In this document: in pieces, positions 41,224 to 50,315 of the stretch
How the letters are laid out: every line of letters begins with the position of its first letter
How positions within the stretch are numbered: the stretch's first letter is position 1
Source of the DNA: Pseudomonadota bacterium
Lineage (GTDB): Bacteria > Pseudomonadota > Gammaproteobacteria > Steroidobacterales > Steroidobacteraceae
NCBI GenBank assembly: GCA_023391335.1
Contig: JAEWBG010000028.1
Span: 62,001 to 126,000, forward strand
DNA length: 64,000 nucleotides
Reading direction: 5' to 3'
Program-made: the position numbers and the translations under genes
The notes under the pieces: generated by a model
What the model was told of the DNA's origin: nothing
Databases searched by the model: none
What the model saw: the letters and a program-made list of their open reading frames with translations, nothing else

Positions 41224-43356
41224 CTATCTTGCCGGCGTAAATGCCGACAAGCGGCTCTGGGTGCGAAGCATGTCAGCTTCGGTGTACTCAGGTTTGCCGG
41301 CGCGAATGCGTTGAATGAGCGCGACGAAATCATTCGGCGGCACCGCCGGGCTGCAGTAGAAGCCTTGATATTGATCGCAGCCGAGCTCCGTCAAGAAATT
41401 CAACTGGTCGAGCGTCTCGACCCCTTCGGCAACTACACGCAACCGAAGGCTATGCGCGAGGGAGATGATGGCGCGCACGATCGAGACATCATCCGGGTTC
41501 TGCATCAGATCGCGCACGAAGCTGCGATCGATTTTGAGTTTATCGAGCGGAAAGCGGCGCAGATAACTCAGGCTCGAGTAGCCGGTGCCGAAGTCATCGA
41601 TCGAAATGTGCACCCCCATCGTGCTCAGCTGCTGCAGCGTGAGTGCCGATTTTTCCGGATCGTGCATCACAGCGCTCTCCGTGAGTTCGAGCTCCAAATA
41701 GCCAGGTTGCAATTGAGCTTCATCCAGCGCTGAGCGCACGACAGCAGTCAAATCGGCGTGGCGGAATTGCTTCGCCGAAAGATTCACGGAGACGCGCAGC
41801 GGCGGCATGCCCGCATCGAGCCACCGACGCACTTGCCGACATGCTTCACGAATCACCCACTCGCCGATGGGCATGATCAGTCCAGTTTCTTCGGCGACCG
41901 GAATGAACACGTTCGGCGGCACGAGCCCACGTTGCGGATGTCGCCACCGAATCAGCGCCTCCGCGCTACGCACGCGTCCGGTGCCGATGTCGACTTTCGG
42001 CTGATAGTGCAGTTCGAGCTGTCCGGCTTCGAGCGCAGCCCGCAATTGCGATTCAAGGGCCAAACGATCGTCCGCCGCGCTCGTCATGTCGGGCGTAAAG
42101 AAGCGATACGTACCGCGCGAGGTCTCTTTCGCGATTCGGGTTGCCGCATCTGCTCGTCTGACCAGCAAATCGAAGGAGCTGCCGTCGCCCGGAAACATGC
42201 TGACGCCGATGCTGAGCGATGCATGCACCTCCAGCGTACCGATTTTGATCGGTGCACTGAGTGCATCGCCGATTTTTTGCAACACGGATTCAGCATCGCG
42301 AGCGGAATTGAGCTCTCGCGCCAGGATCGTAAATTCGTCGCCGGCAAGTCGCGCCAACACGTCGTGGCGACGCAATACGCCGCGTAGACGACGCGCGATC
42401 TCACACAACATCTCATCGCCCGCCTGATGCCCAAGCGAATCGTTGATGGGCTTGAGCCGATCAACGTTGAGTACCATGAGAGCGAACGCATCGCCGTGAC
42501 GGTTCGACTCTTCGATCGCATGCTCTGCGGCATCCACGAGTGCAAGTCGATTCGGTAATCCAGTTAGCGCATCGTGTCGCGCTGCGTACTGCGCGCTTGC
42601 ATTTGCGCGCAGCAATGCCTCGTCGCGATCGCGAACGTGTCGGGATAGATAAGCGTCGTAGATCACGGTGAGCAGCGAAAGCGCCGTGATGCCGAGAGCG
42701 AACATGCCCAACGCAAGCGCAAACCAATCGCGCTCAATGACGATGCCGGATGGCGAATGCGCAGATGCAGCGATCTTCAGGGCGCTAAGGCAGAGCAGAT
42801 TGAAAACCACCACCGCGGCAGCAACCAGCAAAGAAGCGAGAACTCGTCGAGGGCTTTTAGCGTGTGCGGCGGTGGTGCGCAGGCACTGCAGCGCCACCAT
42901 GAAGCAGGCGAAGGTGAGCGCAAGCGCACCCGCGCTTTGCACGATAGGAAGCTGCGGCGGTGATGATGTTGCCAGCGCAGCGACATCCAGAAAGTGGATC
43001 GCCGCGACCCCAAGGGTCAGACCCGCAGCGATGAGAATGCAGCGCGACCACGACTGCGCGTGCGATTTTGCGCTTAAGAGAATTCCCAACGCCGTGGCGG
43101 CTGAAACAGCAACAGCGAGCAAGATTTCCGGTACGTGGAACGATGCGTTGCCGGCGCGCTCGACAGCAAGCAACCCAAGAAAGTGGCTCGCCCACAGTCC
43201 CACTCCCACCGCAAACGTACCGGCCGCAAGCCAGGTGCGTCGACGCGGCAGATCAAACCTGCTAATTCGCTTCGCTAACAACAGCGCCGTGTAGCAGACG
43301 ATCGCCGTGAGGACGACCGATAGGCACACGACCCAGGGTGTGAAGATTCCGTGCAT
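41224..43356 (-). CDS. MHYT-GGDEF-EAL membrane protein, cyclic-di-GMP turnover
   Basis: The 710-residue protein has an N-terminal seven-helix MHYT-like sensor (about 1-240), a GGDEF domain (about 255-425) and an EAL domain (about 440-690). The GGDEF motif reads AGDEF, which can be active. The EAL domain has AEALIRWRHP and DDFGTGYSSLSYL and looks intact, so phosphodiesterase activity is likely. In the first sensor repeat the usual MH pair is SH (WASHFLG), so the metal or gas ligand set differs from classic MHYT. It converges with the small gene at 40649 across repeat B3. Confidence 0.92.
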   Translation of the reverse strand: MHGIFTPWVVCLSVVLTAIVCYTALLLAKRISRFDLPRRRTWLAAGTFAVGVGLWASHFLGLLAVERAGNASFHVPEILLAVAVSAATALGILLSAKSHAQSWSRCILIAAGLTLGVAAIHFLDVAALATSSPPQLPIVQSAGALALTFACFMVALQCLRTTAAHAKSPRRVLASLLVAAAVVVFNLLCLSALKIAASAHSPSGIVIERDWFALALGMFALGITALSLLTVIYDAYLSRHVRDRDEALLRANASAQYAARHDALTGLPNRLALVDAAEHAIEESNRHGDAFALMVLNVDRLKPINDSLGHQAGDEMLCEIARRLRGVLRRHDVLARLAGDEFTILARELNSARDAESVLQKIGDALSAPIKIGTLEVHASLSIGVSMFPGDGSSFDLLVRRADAATRIAKETSRGTYRFFTPDMTSAADDRLALESQLRAALEAGQLELHYQPKVDIGTGRVRSAEALIRWRHPQRGLVPPNVFIPVAEETGLIMPIGEWVIREACRQVRRWLDAGMPPLRVSVNLSAKQFRHADLTAVVRSALDEAQLQPGYLELELTESAVMHDPEKSALTLQQLSTMGVHISIDDFGTGYSSLSYLRRFPLDKLKIDRSFVRDLMQNPDDVSIVRAIISLAHSLRLRVVAEGVETLDQLNFLTELGCDQYQGFYCSPAVPPNDFVALIQRIRAGKPEYTEADMLRTQSRLSAFTPAR

Positions 43357-43373
43357 GCAACGCCCAAGGCGAT

Positions 43374-43400
43374 GATGAGCTCATCCGATATTCCTATCGG
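43374..43400. promoter_or_regulatory. Inverted repeats upstream of the MHYT-GGDEF-EAL gene
   Basis: A perfect palindrome GATGAGCTCATC (43374-43385) is followed at once by a 6-bp hairpin (CCGATA at 43385-43390 with TATCGG at 43395-43400). Both lie 18-44 bp upstream of the ATG at 43356, in the 170-bp divergent space shared with the LOG-family gene. They could be an operator or an mRNA leader structure; this is inferred from position. Confidence 0.35.
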
Positions 43401-43526
43401 GCGGCTCCACCCCATCTTGAGCGTGTCAGCCCTGCAAATTGTCCTGACCGCAGGATCTGAGGGGTAAATCTCATTCGGGCGTCGCCTTAGACCAGCGAGG
43501 TACTTCAGCCAGGGTAGACTTATGTC

Positions 43527-44078
43527 ATGAAAAGCCTTTGCGTCTTTTGCGGCTCACGTGCCGGCAGCCACCCGGAGTACGTCGAACTCGCGCGGGCGTG
43601 CGGGACGATGCTGGCCGAACGCGGCATCGCCCTTGTTTATGGGGGCGGGCGTGTGGGTCTCATGGGCGCCATCGCGGATGCGGCGCTGGCCGCGGGCGGC
43701 ACTGTCATTGGTGTGATCCCGCAGATGCTGCTCGATCGTGAAGTCGGTCATCCGGGCCTAAGTCAGCTGCATGTCGTGAAATCACTGGCAGAGCGCAAAT
43801 TGCGCATGGCGGAGCTGAGCGACGCCTTCGTGGCACTGCCTGGTGGCCTTGGCACCTTGGATGAGTTGTCGGAGGTGTGGACGTGGACCCAGCTGAATCT
43901 GCACCAGAAACCGTGTGCGCTTCTGAATGCGGGGGGTTACTTCGATGCGCTCATCGACTTTCTGCATCACGCGACGGCGGAGGGCTTCGTCAGTCAGCGC
44001 GATTTAGAGCAGTTGCAGATCCATGAAGAGTTCGGCGCGCTGCTGGACGCACTCGGGATGTGCCAACCGGAAACTTGA
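43527..44078 (+). CDS. LOG family protein (TIGR00730; cytokinin-riboside phosphate phosphoribohydrolase-like)
   Basis: The 183-residue protein has the Rossmann-type LOG fold with SLCVFCGSRAG at the N-terminus, YGGGRVGLMG and the signature PGGLGTLDELSE. LOG enzymes remove ribose-5-phosphate from nucleoside monophosphates, releasing a free base; in many bacteria the true substrate is AMP-like rather than cytokinin. It diverges from the MHYT gene. panD begins 69 bp downstream in the same direction. Confidence 0.9.
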   Translation: MKSLCVFCGSRAGSHPEYVELARACGTMLAERGIALVYGGGRVGLMGAIADAALAAGGTVIGVIPQMLLDREVGHPGLSQLHVVKSLAERKLRMAELSDAFVALPGGLGTLDELSEVWTWTQLNLHQKPCALLNAGGYFDALIDFLHHATAEGFVSQRDLEQLQIHEEFGALLDALGMCQPET

Positions 44079-44147
44079 CACTGCAGTGCACTGCCTTCAG
44101 CCTTGCGGCGCCCTCTAGCACCGTTGTCGGAGTATTCCGCTCAAGTC

Positions 44148-44522
44148 ATGTTGCGAACTTTTCTCCAAGCCAAGCTGCATCGCGTCCGAGTCACTGAGGC
44201 GGATCTGAATTACGAAGGCTCGTGCGGCATCGACGAAGCGTTGCTCGAAGCAGCCGGCCTGAAGGAATACCAATACATCGAGCTGTACAACGTCACCAAC
44301 GGCGAGCGGTTTACGACCTACATCATCAAGGCGCCGCGCGGCTCGGGTCAGATTTCGCTGAATGGCGCCGCTGCTCGCAAAGCCATGGTGGGCGATCTGC
44401 TCATCATCTGCGCGTACTCCGTGTATTCGGAAGCCGAGCTCGAGCAGTATCAGCCGGTGGTCATTCTGGTGGACGAGCAAAACCGTCCGCTGCAAACCAA
44501 GAATCTAAAGCTCGCGCGTTAA
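44148..44522 (+). CDS. panD: Aspartate 1-decarboxylase PanD
   Basis: The 124-residue proenzyme makes beta-alanine for pantothenate and coenzyme A. The self-cleavage site Gly24-Ser25 is intact in NYEGSCGID, so the pyruvoyl group can form. The start is the ATG at 44148, giving the canonical MLRTFLQAKLHRV; upstream codons of the open frame do not match the family. No other pan genes are adjacent. Confidence 0.95.
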   Translation: MLRTFLQAKLHRVRVTEADLNYEGSCGIDEALLEAAGLKEYQYIELYNVTNGERFTTYIIKAPRGSGQISLNGAAARKAMVGDLLIICAYSVYSEAELEQYQPVVILVDEQNRPLQTKNLKLAR

Positions 44523-44564
44523 TCGTCCGCATCGCTCGATGTGGACGCATCCATCGGATGAGTC

Positions 44565-45206
44565 ATGTCCCTGATCCACTGGTTCATCGATTTCGTTCTC
44601 CATCTCGATAAGCACCTGACCCAACTCGTGGCGACATACCACGTGTGGGTGTATCTGATTTTGTTTTTGATCGTGTTCTGCGAAACCGGCTTGGTGATCA
44701 CGCCCATTTTGCCGGGCGATTCGCTCTTATTTGCAGCCGGTGCCCTTGCAGCCGTGGATGCGAGCGGAACCTTGAACGCGACGGCACTCTGGATACTGCT
44801 GATCGTTGCAGCGATTCTCGGCAACGAAGTGAATTTTCGCATCGGTCGAGCGATCGGGCCGCGCGCGTTTAGCGGCAACGTTCCGTTTCTGAAGCTCCAG
44901 TACCTAGAGCGCACCGAGCAGTTCTACGAACGCCATGGCGGCAAGACCATCATCCTGTCGCGTTTCATGCCGATCATTCGCACTTTCGCCCCGTTCGTCG
45001 CAGGTGTGGGTCATATGTCCGCGTCCCGCTTCTCGATGTACAACTTCGCCGGCGGGATTGCGTGGGTCACCGCGTTTATATGGGGCGGCTATTTGTTCGG
45101 CAATGTGCCTTTGATCAAGAACAACTTCGGCGTGGTGACGATCGTGATCATCGTCGTGTCGCTACTGCCGTTTGCGTGGAGCTTGCTCAAGCGAGATAAC
45201 AAATAG
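44565..45206 (+). CDS. DedA family membrane protein
   Basis: The 213-residue integral membrane protein matches the DedA/SNARE-associated family: ETGLVITPILPGDSLLFAAG near the N-terminus and SRFMPIIRTFAPFVAGVGHM in the middle. DedA proteins are lipid scramblase or flippase candidates, for example for undecaprenyl phosphate recycling. Its stop codon (TAG) overlaps the first base of repeat A5. Confidence 0.92.
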   Translation: MSLIHWFIDFVLHLDKHLTQLVATYHVWVYLILFLIVFCETGLVITPILPGDSLLFAAGALAAVDASGTLNATALWILLIVAAILGNEVNFRIGRAIGPRAFSGNVPFLKLQYLERTEQFYERHGGKTIILSRFMPIIRTFAPFVAGVGHMSASRFSMYNFAGGIAWVTAFIWGGYLFGNVPLIKNNFGVVTIVIIVVSLLPFAWSLLKRDNK

Positions 45207-45369
45207 GACGAAACACAAAGAGCACAAAAGGCCACAAAGGGCACAAAAAAGGAATTTGGTAAGCAAGATGGCGGCGTGACGATCCAATTTGCCCTTGTTC
45301 CACTGAGGCGCAGCACGGGCCGCGATCTGAGTGATCGCTCTCTTCTTTGTGTTCTTTGTGTTGCTCCGG
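45206..45369. repeat. Palindromic CACAAAG-word element A5 between convergent genes
   Basis: The left arm at 45206-45250 starts within the dedA stop codon and carries GGACG followed by four CACAAA words. The right arm at about 45343-45369 has CTTTGTG words ending in TTGCTCC, a few bases before the ubiB stop (45374). The core is about 90 bp. It is the richest left arm of the family in this window. Confidence 0.75.
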
Positions 45370-45373
45370 ATTG

Positions 45374-47011
45374 CTAATCTCGGGATGACCACCACGAGAT
45401 CGCACCTGCGATGAGCAACACCACGCCCGGCCACGCGGGTTGTGGGCTGAAGCCGATCCATAAGACGCCAGTAAAGGCGCTGAACAGCGAAATCAACGAG
45501 CGATCGCGGCGGCGGCTGTGTTCACGGATTTCCGCGCGCAGCAGCTCGACTTCATCGGTTCGCACTGGAATCGTCAGACGTCCATCCGCTGCTTTCTGTA
45601 CCGTGTTCTCGAACAGCGGCGGTAAGCGTCGCAGTGCTTGCACCAGATCCGGCAATTGACGTTTCAAATCGCGCACGATCGAGCGCGGACTCCAGCGCTC
45701 GGCGACCCATTCCCTGAGCAACGGCTGCGCGGTCTTCCACAAATCCAAATCCGGATAGAGCTGTCTGCCGACGCCTTCGATCTGCAGCAAGGTCTTTTGA
45801 ATCAACATCAGCTGCGGCTGCATTTGCGCATCGAAGCGTTGCGCGGCTTCGAACAGACTGATCAGCACTTGGCCGAACGAGATTTCTTTGAGCGGCTTAT
45901 TCGCAATCGGCTCGCACACCGTGCGTACTGCGCTTTCTAATTCATCGACGCGAACGAGCGCAGGAATCCATCCCGCATCGATGTGCAGTTGCGCGATGCG
46001 CCGGTAGTCGCGATTGAAGAACGCGAGAAAATTCTCCGCCAGATAATGCTGATCGCGCGGATCCAAGCTGCCGACGATGCCGAAATCCACCGCTGCATAG
46101 CGCGGATGTTCAGGATCGTCCAGCAGCACAAAGATATTGCCGGGGTGCATGTCGGCGTGAAAGAAGTTGTGCCGGAAGGCCTGCGTGAAGAAAATCTCGA
46201 CGCCGTTCTCCGCCAACCGTTGGATGTTCGCGCCGCGCTTTTGCAGCTCGGCGACGTCGTTGACAAGCACGCCGCGCACGCGCTCCATCACCATCACGTT
46301 CTTGCGGCATAGGTCCCAATACACTTCGGGTACGTACAGCAATGGCGAGCCTGCGAAATTGCGCCTGATTTGCGCCGCGTTGGCCGCCTCGCGCATCAAG
46401 TCGAGTTCATCGAGAATCGTCTTCTGATATTCGCGTACCAGCTCAACCGGCCGTAAGCGTTCAGCCTGCGACCAATATCGGTTTGCGAGTTCCGCAAGCG
46501 CGTAGAGCACTTCGATATCGCGCTCGATCGCGATGCGAATTCCCGGTCGCACGATTTTGACGACGACTTCTTTGCCGTCCTTCAATGTCGCTGCATGCAC
46601 TTGAGCGATCGTTGCAGCGGCGAGCGGCTGAGTCTCGAACGATGCGAATAGTTCTGATACAGGTTGTCCGAGCGCGGATTCGACAATGCCCTGGGCGACG
46701 TTCGCATCGAACGGCGGAACTCGATCCTGGAGTTTTGCGAGTTCGTCCGCGATATCGCGCGGCAACAAGTCGCGTCGTGTCGACAGCATCTGCCCGAACT
46801 TCATGAAGATCGGGCCGAGTTCTTCGAGCGCGAGACGCAGGCGTTCCGCTCGGGTGCCACCGCGTTCGCGATGGAACCAGGTTGCCGGCGAGAGGAAGAA
46901 TGCAAAGCGCAACGGCCGGAATAGGTGCGTTGCGAGAATGACTTCATCGAGCCCGTGACGAACGAGCACCCGCTGAATCTGCAGGAGCCGGGAGAGGACG
47001 CGAAGCTTCAC
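45374..47011 (-). CDS. ubiB: Ubiquinone biosynthesis ATPase/kinase-like protein UbiB
   Basis: The 545-residue protein is an ABC1/ADCK-family atypical kinase required for ubiquinone synthesis. It shows LGPIFMKFGQMLSTRRDLLP (KxGQ motif), AAATIAQVHAAT (Ala-rich loop), EVVVKIVRPG and NFFHADMHPGN. Two C-terminal hydrophobic segments anchor it in the membrane. The GTG start at 47011 overlaps the ubiJ stop by four bases (GTGA). Confidence 0.95.
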   Translation of the reverse strand: MKLRVLSRLLQIQRVLVRHGLDEVILATHLFRPLRFAFFLSPATWFHRERGGTRAERLRLALEELGPIFMKFGQMLSTRRDLLPRDIADELAKLQDRVPPFDANVAQGIVESALGQPVSELFASFETQPLAAATIAQVHAATLKDGKEVVVKIVRPGIRIAIERDIEVLYALAELANRYWSQAERLRPVELVREYQKTILDELDLMREAANAAQIRRNFAGSPLLYVPEVYWDLCRKNVMVMERVRGVLVNDVAELQKRGANIQRLAENGVEIFFTQAFRHNFFHADMHPGNIFVLLDDPEHPRYAAVDFGIVGSLDPRDQHYLAENFLAFFNRDYRRIAQLHIDAGWIPALVRVDELESAVRTVCEPIANKPLKEISFGQVLISLFEAAQRFDAQMQPQLMLIQKTLLQIEGVGRQLYPDLDLWKTAQPLLREWVAERWSPRSIVRDLKRQLPDLVQALRRLPPLFENTVQKAADGRLTIPVRTDEVELLRAEIREHSRRRDRSLISLFSAFTGVLWIGFSPQPAWPGVVLLIAGAISWWSSRD

Positions 47012-47604
47012 TTATTCTTGTTCCGTTCTAGCAATGCAACGCGCGCTTCTAATCGATCGACGTCGTCGCGCAACTTATCTACGCCAGACGCAAATTCGTC
47101 CGCTTCAGTTCGGCTGGGCGTATCGCGACCTTCTTCCTGAAGGAACTCCGAGACATTCTGCGTGAATGTGTCGGCCGCGCGACGCGCAAATCCAAAGACC
47201 GAGCGCGCTGCCTGGCCGATCTGATGCGCCGGCACATCGCCGATCAAGCGCGAAAGCTCTTCTTCTAGATCGGGTCGGGTGTGTTGCAGCAATTCACTGA
47301 ACGCCTGCGCGGCTTCTGCGTCGCCGGCAATGTGCACGGAGCCGCCGCGCAGCGCATTTTCAGGTTGCGGGCCGATCATGCGCATGAATGCCAGCGGCGT
47401 TCCACTGAGCGTTGCCGTCGGCGTTGCTTCTGATTGCGAGCTCAAGATCACCTGCTCGCCCTCGGCGCGCAGAAATACGTTGAGCGGGATGCCGTCGAAT
47501 TTCAGCGCAAGGAGTTTTCCATCCAAACGCCGGCACATGGCGCGTGCCGCAGAAGATGCTGCGATATTTCGATTCAGTAGGTTTTGAAACGGCGCGAGCA
47601 GCAT
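47008..47604 (-). CDS. ubiJ: Ubiquinone biosynthesis accessory factor UbiJ (SCP2 domain)
   Basis: The 198-residue protein has an N-terminal SCP2 lipid-binding domain (MLLAPFQNLLNRNI at the start, LNVFLRAEGEQVIL). A C-terminal coiled coil follows (GVDKLRDDVDRLEARVALLE). UbiJ helps assemble the soluble ubiquinone biosynthesis complex with UbiK. The ATG at 47604 was chosen over upstream in-frame codons. It lies 4 bp after ubiE and overlaps ubiB. Confidence 0.9.
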   Translation of the reverse strand: MLLAPFQNLLNRNIAASSAARAMCRRLDGKLLALKFDGIPLNVFLRAEGEQVILSSQSEATPTATLSGTPLAFMRMIGPQPENALRGGSVHIAGDAEAAQAFSELLQHTRPDLEEELSRLIGDVPAHQIGQAARSVFGFARRAADTFTQNVSEFLQEEGRDTPSRTEADEFASGVDKLRDDVDRLEARVALLERNKNK

Positions 47605-47608
47605 GGGC

Positions 47609-48385
47609 CTATAACGCGTACCCGCGGTGCAGAGCGACGATACCGCCGGTGAGATTGTGGTAGCGGCACTGCTCGAATCCGGCAACCCGCATCATCTCGA
47701 GCAACGCTTCTTGCGTTGGGAAGCGACGAATCGACTCAGCCAAGTAGCGATAACTGTCCGCATCGTTGGCCACGAGCTTGCCGAGCAGTGGGAGCACGCC
47801 GAATGAATACGCGTCGTAAATCGGCTTGAGTCCCGGCAGCGTTGGATGAGAGAACTCGAGAATCAGCAGTTGTCCGCCAGGTTTCAGCACGCGTCGCATC
47901 GATCGCAATGCTGCAGCTTTGTCCGTGACGTTGCGTAAGCCGAAACCGATCGTCACGCAGTCGAAGCTCGCGTCCGCGAATGGCAGACACTCCGCGTTGG
48001 CGAGCGAAAATCGTACATTGCCGACGACGCCTTTGTTGAGCAGCGCGTCGCGACCTTCGGCCAGCATTGCTGAGTTGATGTCGGTCAGGAGCACCAATCC
48101 TGTTGAACCGACCTGCTTGGCCATGCCGGTGGCGAGATCGCCGGTGCCGCCTGCAACGTCGAGCGCGCGCTGACCAGGACGTAGTCCGGTTTGAGACAGC
48201 GTGAACGCTTTCCATAGCCGGTGCGCACCGCCGGACATCAGGTCGTTCATGATGTCGTACTTGCTGGCGACGGATTCGAACACCGCGCGCACTTTCGCGG
48301 CCTTCTCAGCGACGGGCACTTGCGTGTAACCGAAGTCGGTCGTCGCTTGCTGCGAATCAGCAGGGGATTTGTCGGGTGCCGTCAT
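47609..48385 (-). CDS. ubiE: Ubiquinone/menaquinone C-methyltransferase UbiE
   Basis: The 258-residue SAM-dependent methyltransferase has the SAM motif LDVAGGTGDLATGMA, the UbiE signatures YDIMNDLMSGGAHRLWK and VTIGFGLRNVTD, and the C-terminal NLTGGIVALHRGY. It methylates the quinone ring carbon. The ATG at 48385 starts the conserved protein; the frame is open for nine more codons upstream. It leads the ubiE-ubiJ-ubiB operon. Confidence 0.95.
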   Translation of the reverse strand: MTAPDKSPADSQQATTDFGYTQVPVAEKAAKVRAVFESVASKYDIMNDLMSGGAHRLWKAFTLSQTGLRPGQRALDVAGGTGDLATGMAKQVGSTGLVLLTDINSAMLAEGRDALLNKGVVGNVRFSLANAECLPFADASFDCVTIGFGLRNVTDKAAALRSMRRVLKPGGQLLILEFSHPTLPGLKPIYDAYSFGVLPLLGKLVANDADSYRYLAESIRRFPTQEALLEMMRVAGFEQCRYHNLTGGIVALHRGYAL

Positions 48386-48442
48386 GGGGAGCCACGCTCG
48401 AGGACGGCGCATTCTAACAGGGCTACTGACCAGAAAGGCATT

Positions 48443-48473
48443 TCACACGGAGGACCACGTGTCCTCCGTGTGA
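48443..48473. repeat. 31-bp palindrome with CACGGAG/CTCCGTG words
   Basis: Perfect 13-bp arms (TCACACGGAGGAC and its complement) flank a 5-base loop. The arms contain the same CACGGAG word as the C-family elements but only once per arm. It lies between the DUF971 gene's stop and ubiE, both read leftward, and may be a reduced member of the family or a terminator without U-tract. Confidence 0.7.
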
Positions 48474-48489
48474 GATCTCGTCTGGTTCG

Positions 48490-48846
48490 CTAACTAGAGC
48501 GTGTGTGCGATATGCCGAGCTCACTCAGGCGATCGAGGTACTTCTGCCATTTCTGAGCGTGCTCGCGGCCAAGTTCATGAAGATACTTCCACGTATAAAG
48601 CCCGCTGTCGTGGCCGTCATCGAAGATCAGGCGCACGGCATAGTTGCCGACCGGTTCGATTTTTTTGATCTGCACGTTCTGCTTGCCGATTTGGAGGGTC
48701 TCTTGTCCCGGTCCGTGACCGCGCACTTCGGCAGAAGGCGAATACACCCGCAGATATTCGAACGGCAGCTCGTACTTCGAGCCGTCCGAAAACGAAACGG
48801 CTAACACGCGCGAGACGGTGCGCAGTTTCAATTCGGTGGGATGCAT
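48490..48846 (-). CDS. DUF971 domain protein
   Basis: The 118-residue protein is a DUF971 (gamma-butyrobetaine hydroxylase N-terminal-like) protein, with LAVSFSDGSKYELPFEYLRVYSPSAEV and the closing GHDSGLYTWKYLHELG. In other bacteria the domain is linked to iron-sulfur cluster carriers, but its function here is unknown. It starts 4 bp after the hslU stop, so it is probably in the hslVU operon, an arrangement seen in other gammaproteobacteria. Confidence 0.9.
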   Translation of the reverse strand: MHPTELKLRTVSRVLAVSFSDGSKYELPFEYLRVYSPSAEVRGHGPGQETLQIGKQNVQIKKIEPVGNYAVRLIFDDGHDSGLYTWKYLHELGREHAQKWQKYLDRLSELGISHTRSS

Positions 48847-48850
48847 TGCG

Positions 48851-50188
48851 CTACAGGATGTATCGAGTGAGGTCTTCGTCCTTCACCAACTCGCCGAGAT
48901 ATTTGTCGACATACGCAGCATCGACGACAACCTCTAAGCCGTCACGATCAGCAGCATCGTACGAGAGCGTCTCGAGCAATCGTTCCAGCACCGTATGCAA
49001 GCGCCGAGCGCCGATGTTTTCGGTTCGCTCGTTTACCTGATAGGACACTTCGGCGATACGACGCACGCCACTTTCGTCGAAGCGTAATTTCACACCCTCG
49101 GTTTCGAGCAGCGCACGATATTGCGTGCACAGCGAGGCGTCGGGTTCCGTGAGAATGCGAATGAAGTCTTCCACCTTGAGTGCATCGAGTTCGACGCGAA
49201 TCGGGAAGCGGCCCTGCAACTCGGGTATCAAGTCGGAGGGTTTCGACATGTGAAATGCGCCCGAAGCGATGAAGAGAATGTGATCGGTCTTCACCATCCC
49301 ATGCTTCGTGCTCACCGTGCTGCCTTCGACTAGCGGCAGCAAGTCGCGTTGCACGCCTTCTCGAGACACGTCAGCGCCGTGCGTTTCCTGGCGTCGCGCG
49401 ATCTTGTCGATCTCATCGATGAACACGATGCCGTTCTGCTCGGCGTTGGTAAGCGCTCGTAGCTTTAGATCTTCTTCGTTGATCATCTTGGCGGCTTCTT
49501 CATCGGTCAGCAGCTTGAACGCTTCCTTCACTTTGACCTTGCGCATCTTGGTGCGAGATCCGCCGAGGTTCGAGAACATGCTCTGCAATTGATTGGTGAG
49601 ATCCTCCATGCCCGCGGGTGCCATGATCTCCACACCGACAGGAATGGCGCGCACCTCGATTTCAATTTCACGATCATCGAGCTGGCCTTCGCGCAGCATC
49701 TTGCGGAATTTCTGCCGCGTCTCTTGATCGCGCGGCGTCGGTTCGGGTTCGGCACCAAAGCCGATTGACTTCGGCCGCGGCAACAGCGCATCGAGCACTC
49801 GATCTTCGGCGGCGTCCATGGCTCGATGACGGACTTTCTCCATTTCCTCTTCGCGCGTCATCTTCACCGCCACGTCCATCAGGTCCTTGATGATCGAATC
49901 CACCTCGCGGCCGACGTAACCGACCTCGGTGAATTTGGTGGCTTCCACCTTGATGAAAGGCGCGCGCGCCAACTTGGCCAGGCGCCGAGCAATCTCGGTT
50001 TTACCGACGCCAGTCGGGCCGATCATCAAAATATTTTTTGGCGTGATTTCTGCACGCAGCGATTCGGAGACTTGCATGCGGCGCCAGCGATTGCGTAACG
50101 CGATCGCAACCGCTCGCTTGGCTGCGCCTTGCCCGACGATGTGCTTGTCGAGCTCTTGAACGATTTCGCGGGGAGTCATGGAGGACAT
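48851..50188 (-). CDS. hslU: HslUV protease ATPase subunit HslU (ClpY)
   Basis: The 445-residue AAA+ unfoldase has Walker A GPTGVGKT at residues 57-64, Walker B GIVFIDEIDKIA, the pore-loop region VGYVGREV and the C-terminal LTRYIL that docks into HslV. It unfolds substrates for the HslV chamber. The ATG at 50188 was used; a second ATG three codons later is possible. Element D lies between it and hslV. Confidence 0.96.
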   Translation of the reverse strand: MSSMTPREIVQELDKHIVGQGAAKRAVAIALRNRWRRMQVSESLRAEITPKNILMIGPTGVGKTEIARRLAKLARAPFIKVEATKFTEVGYVGREVDSIIKDLMDVAVKMTREEEMEKVRHRAMDAAEDRVLDALLPRPKSIGFGAEPEPTPRDQETRQKFRKMLREGQLDDREIEIEVRAIPVGVEIMAPAGMEDLTNQLQSMFSNLGGSRTKMRKVKVKEAFKLLTDEEAAKMINEEDLKLRALTNAEQNGIVFIDEIDKIARRQETHGADVSREGVQRDLLPLVEGSTVSTKHGMVKTDHILFIASGAFHMSKPSDLIPELQGRFPIRVELDALKVEDFIRILTEPDASLCTQYRALLETEGVKLRFDESGVRRIAEVSYQVNERTENIGARRLHTVLERLLETLSYDAADRDGLEVVVDAAYVDKYLGELVKDEDLTRYIL

Positions 50189-50190
50189 GG

Positions 50191-50315
50191 TAGGGGTTAG
50201 CGGTTAGCGGTTAGCGGATAGAAGAGGTAGCGGTGCAATTGAATGTGGGAGACTCTGCGAAGCGGGTCAGTCGGGTTCTTCGGATCCGACTATTCACCAT
50301 CCGCTATCCGCGAGT
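50191..50315. repeat. Palindromic GGTTAGC-word element D between hslV and hslU
   Basis: The left arm at about 50191-50222 has three tandem copies of GGTTAGC followed by GGATAG. The right arm at about 50294-50315 has the inverted words CCGCTATCCGC. The hslV stop codon (TAG, complement at 50304-50306) lies inside the right arm, so this element also covers a gene end. It lies within an otherwise conserved operon. Confidence 0.65.
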
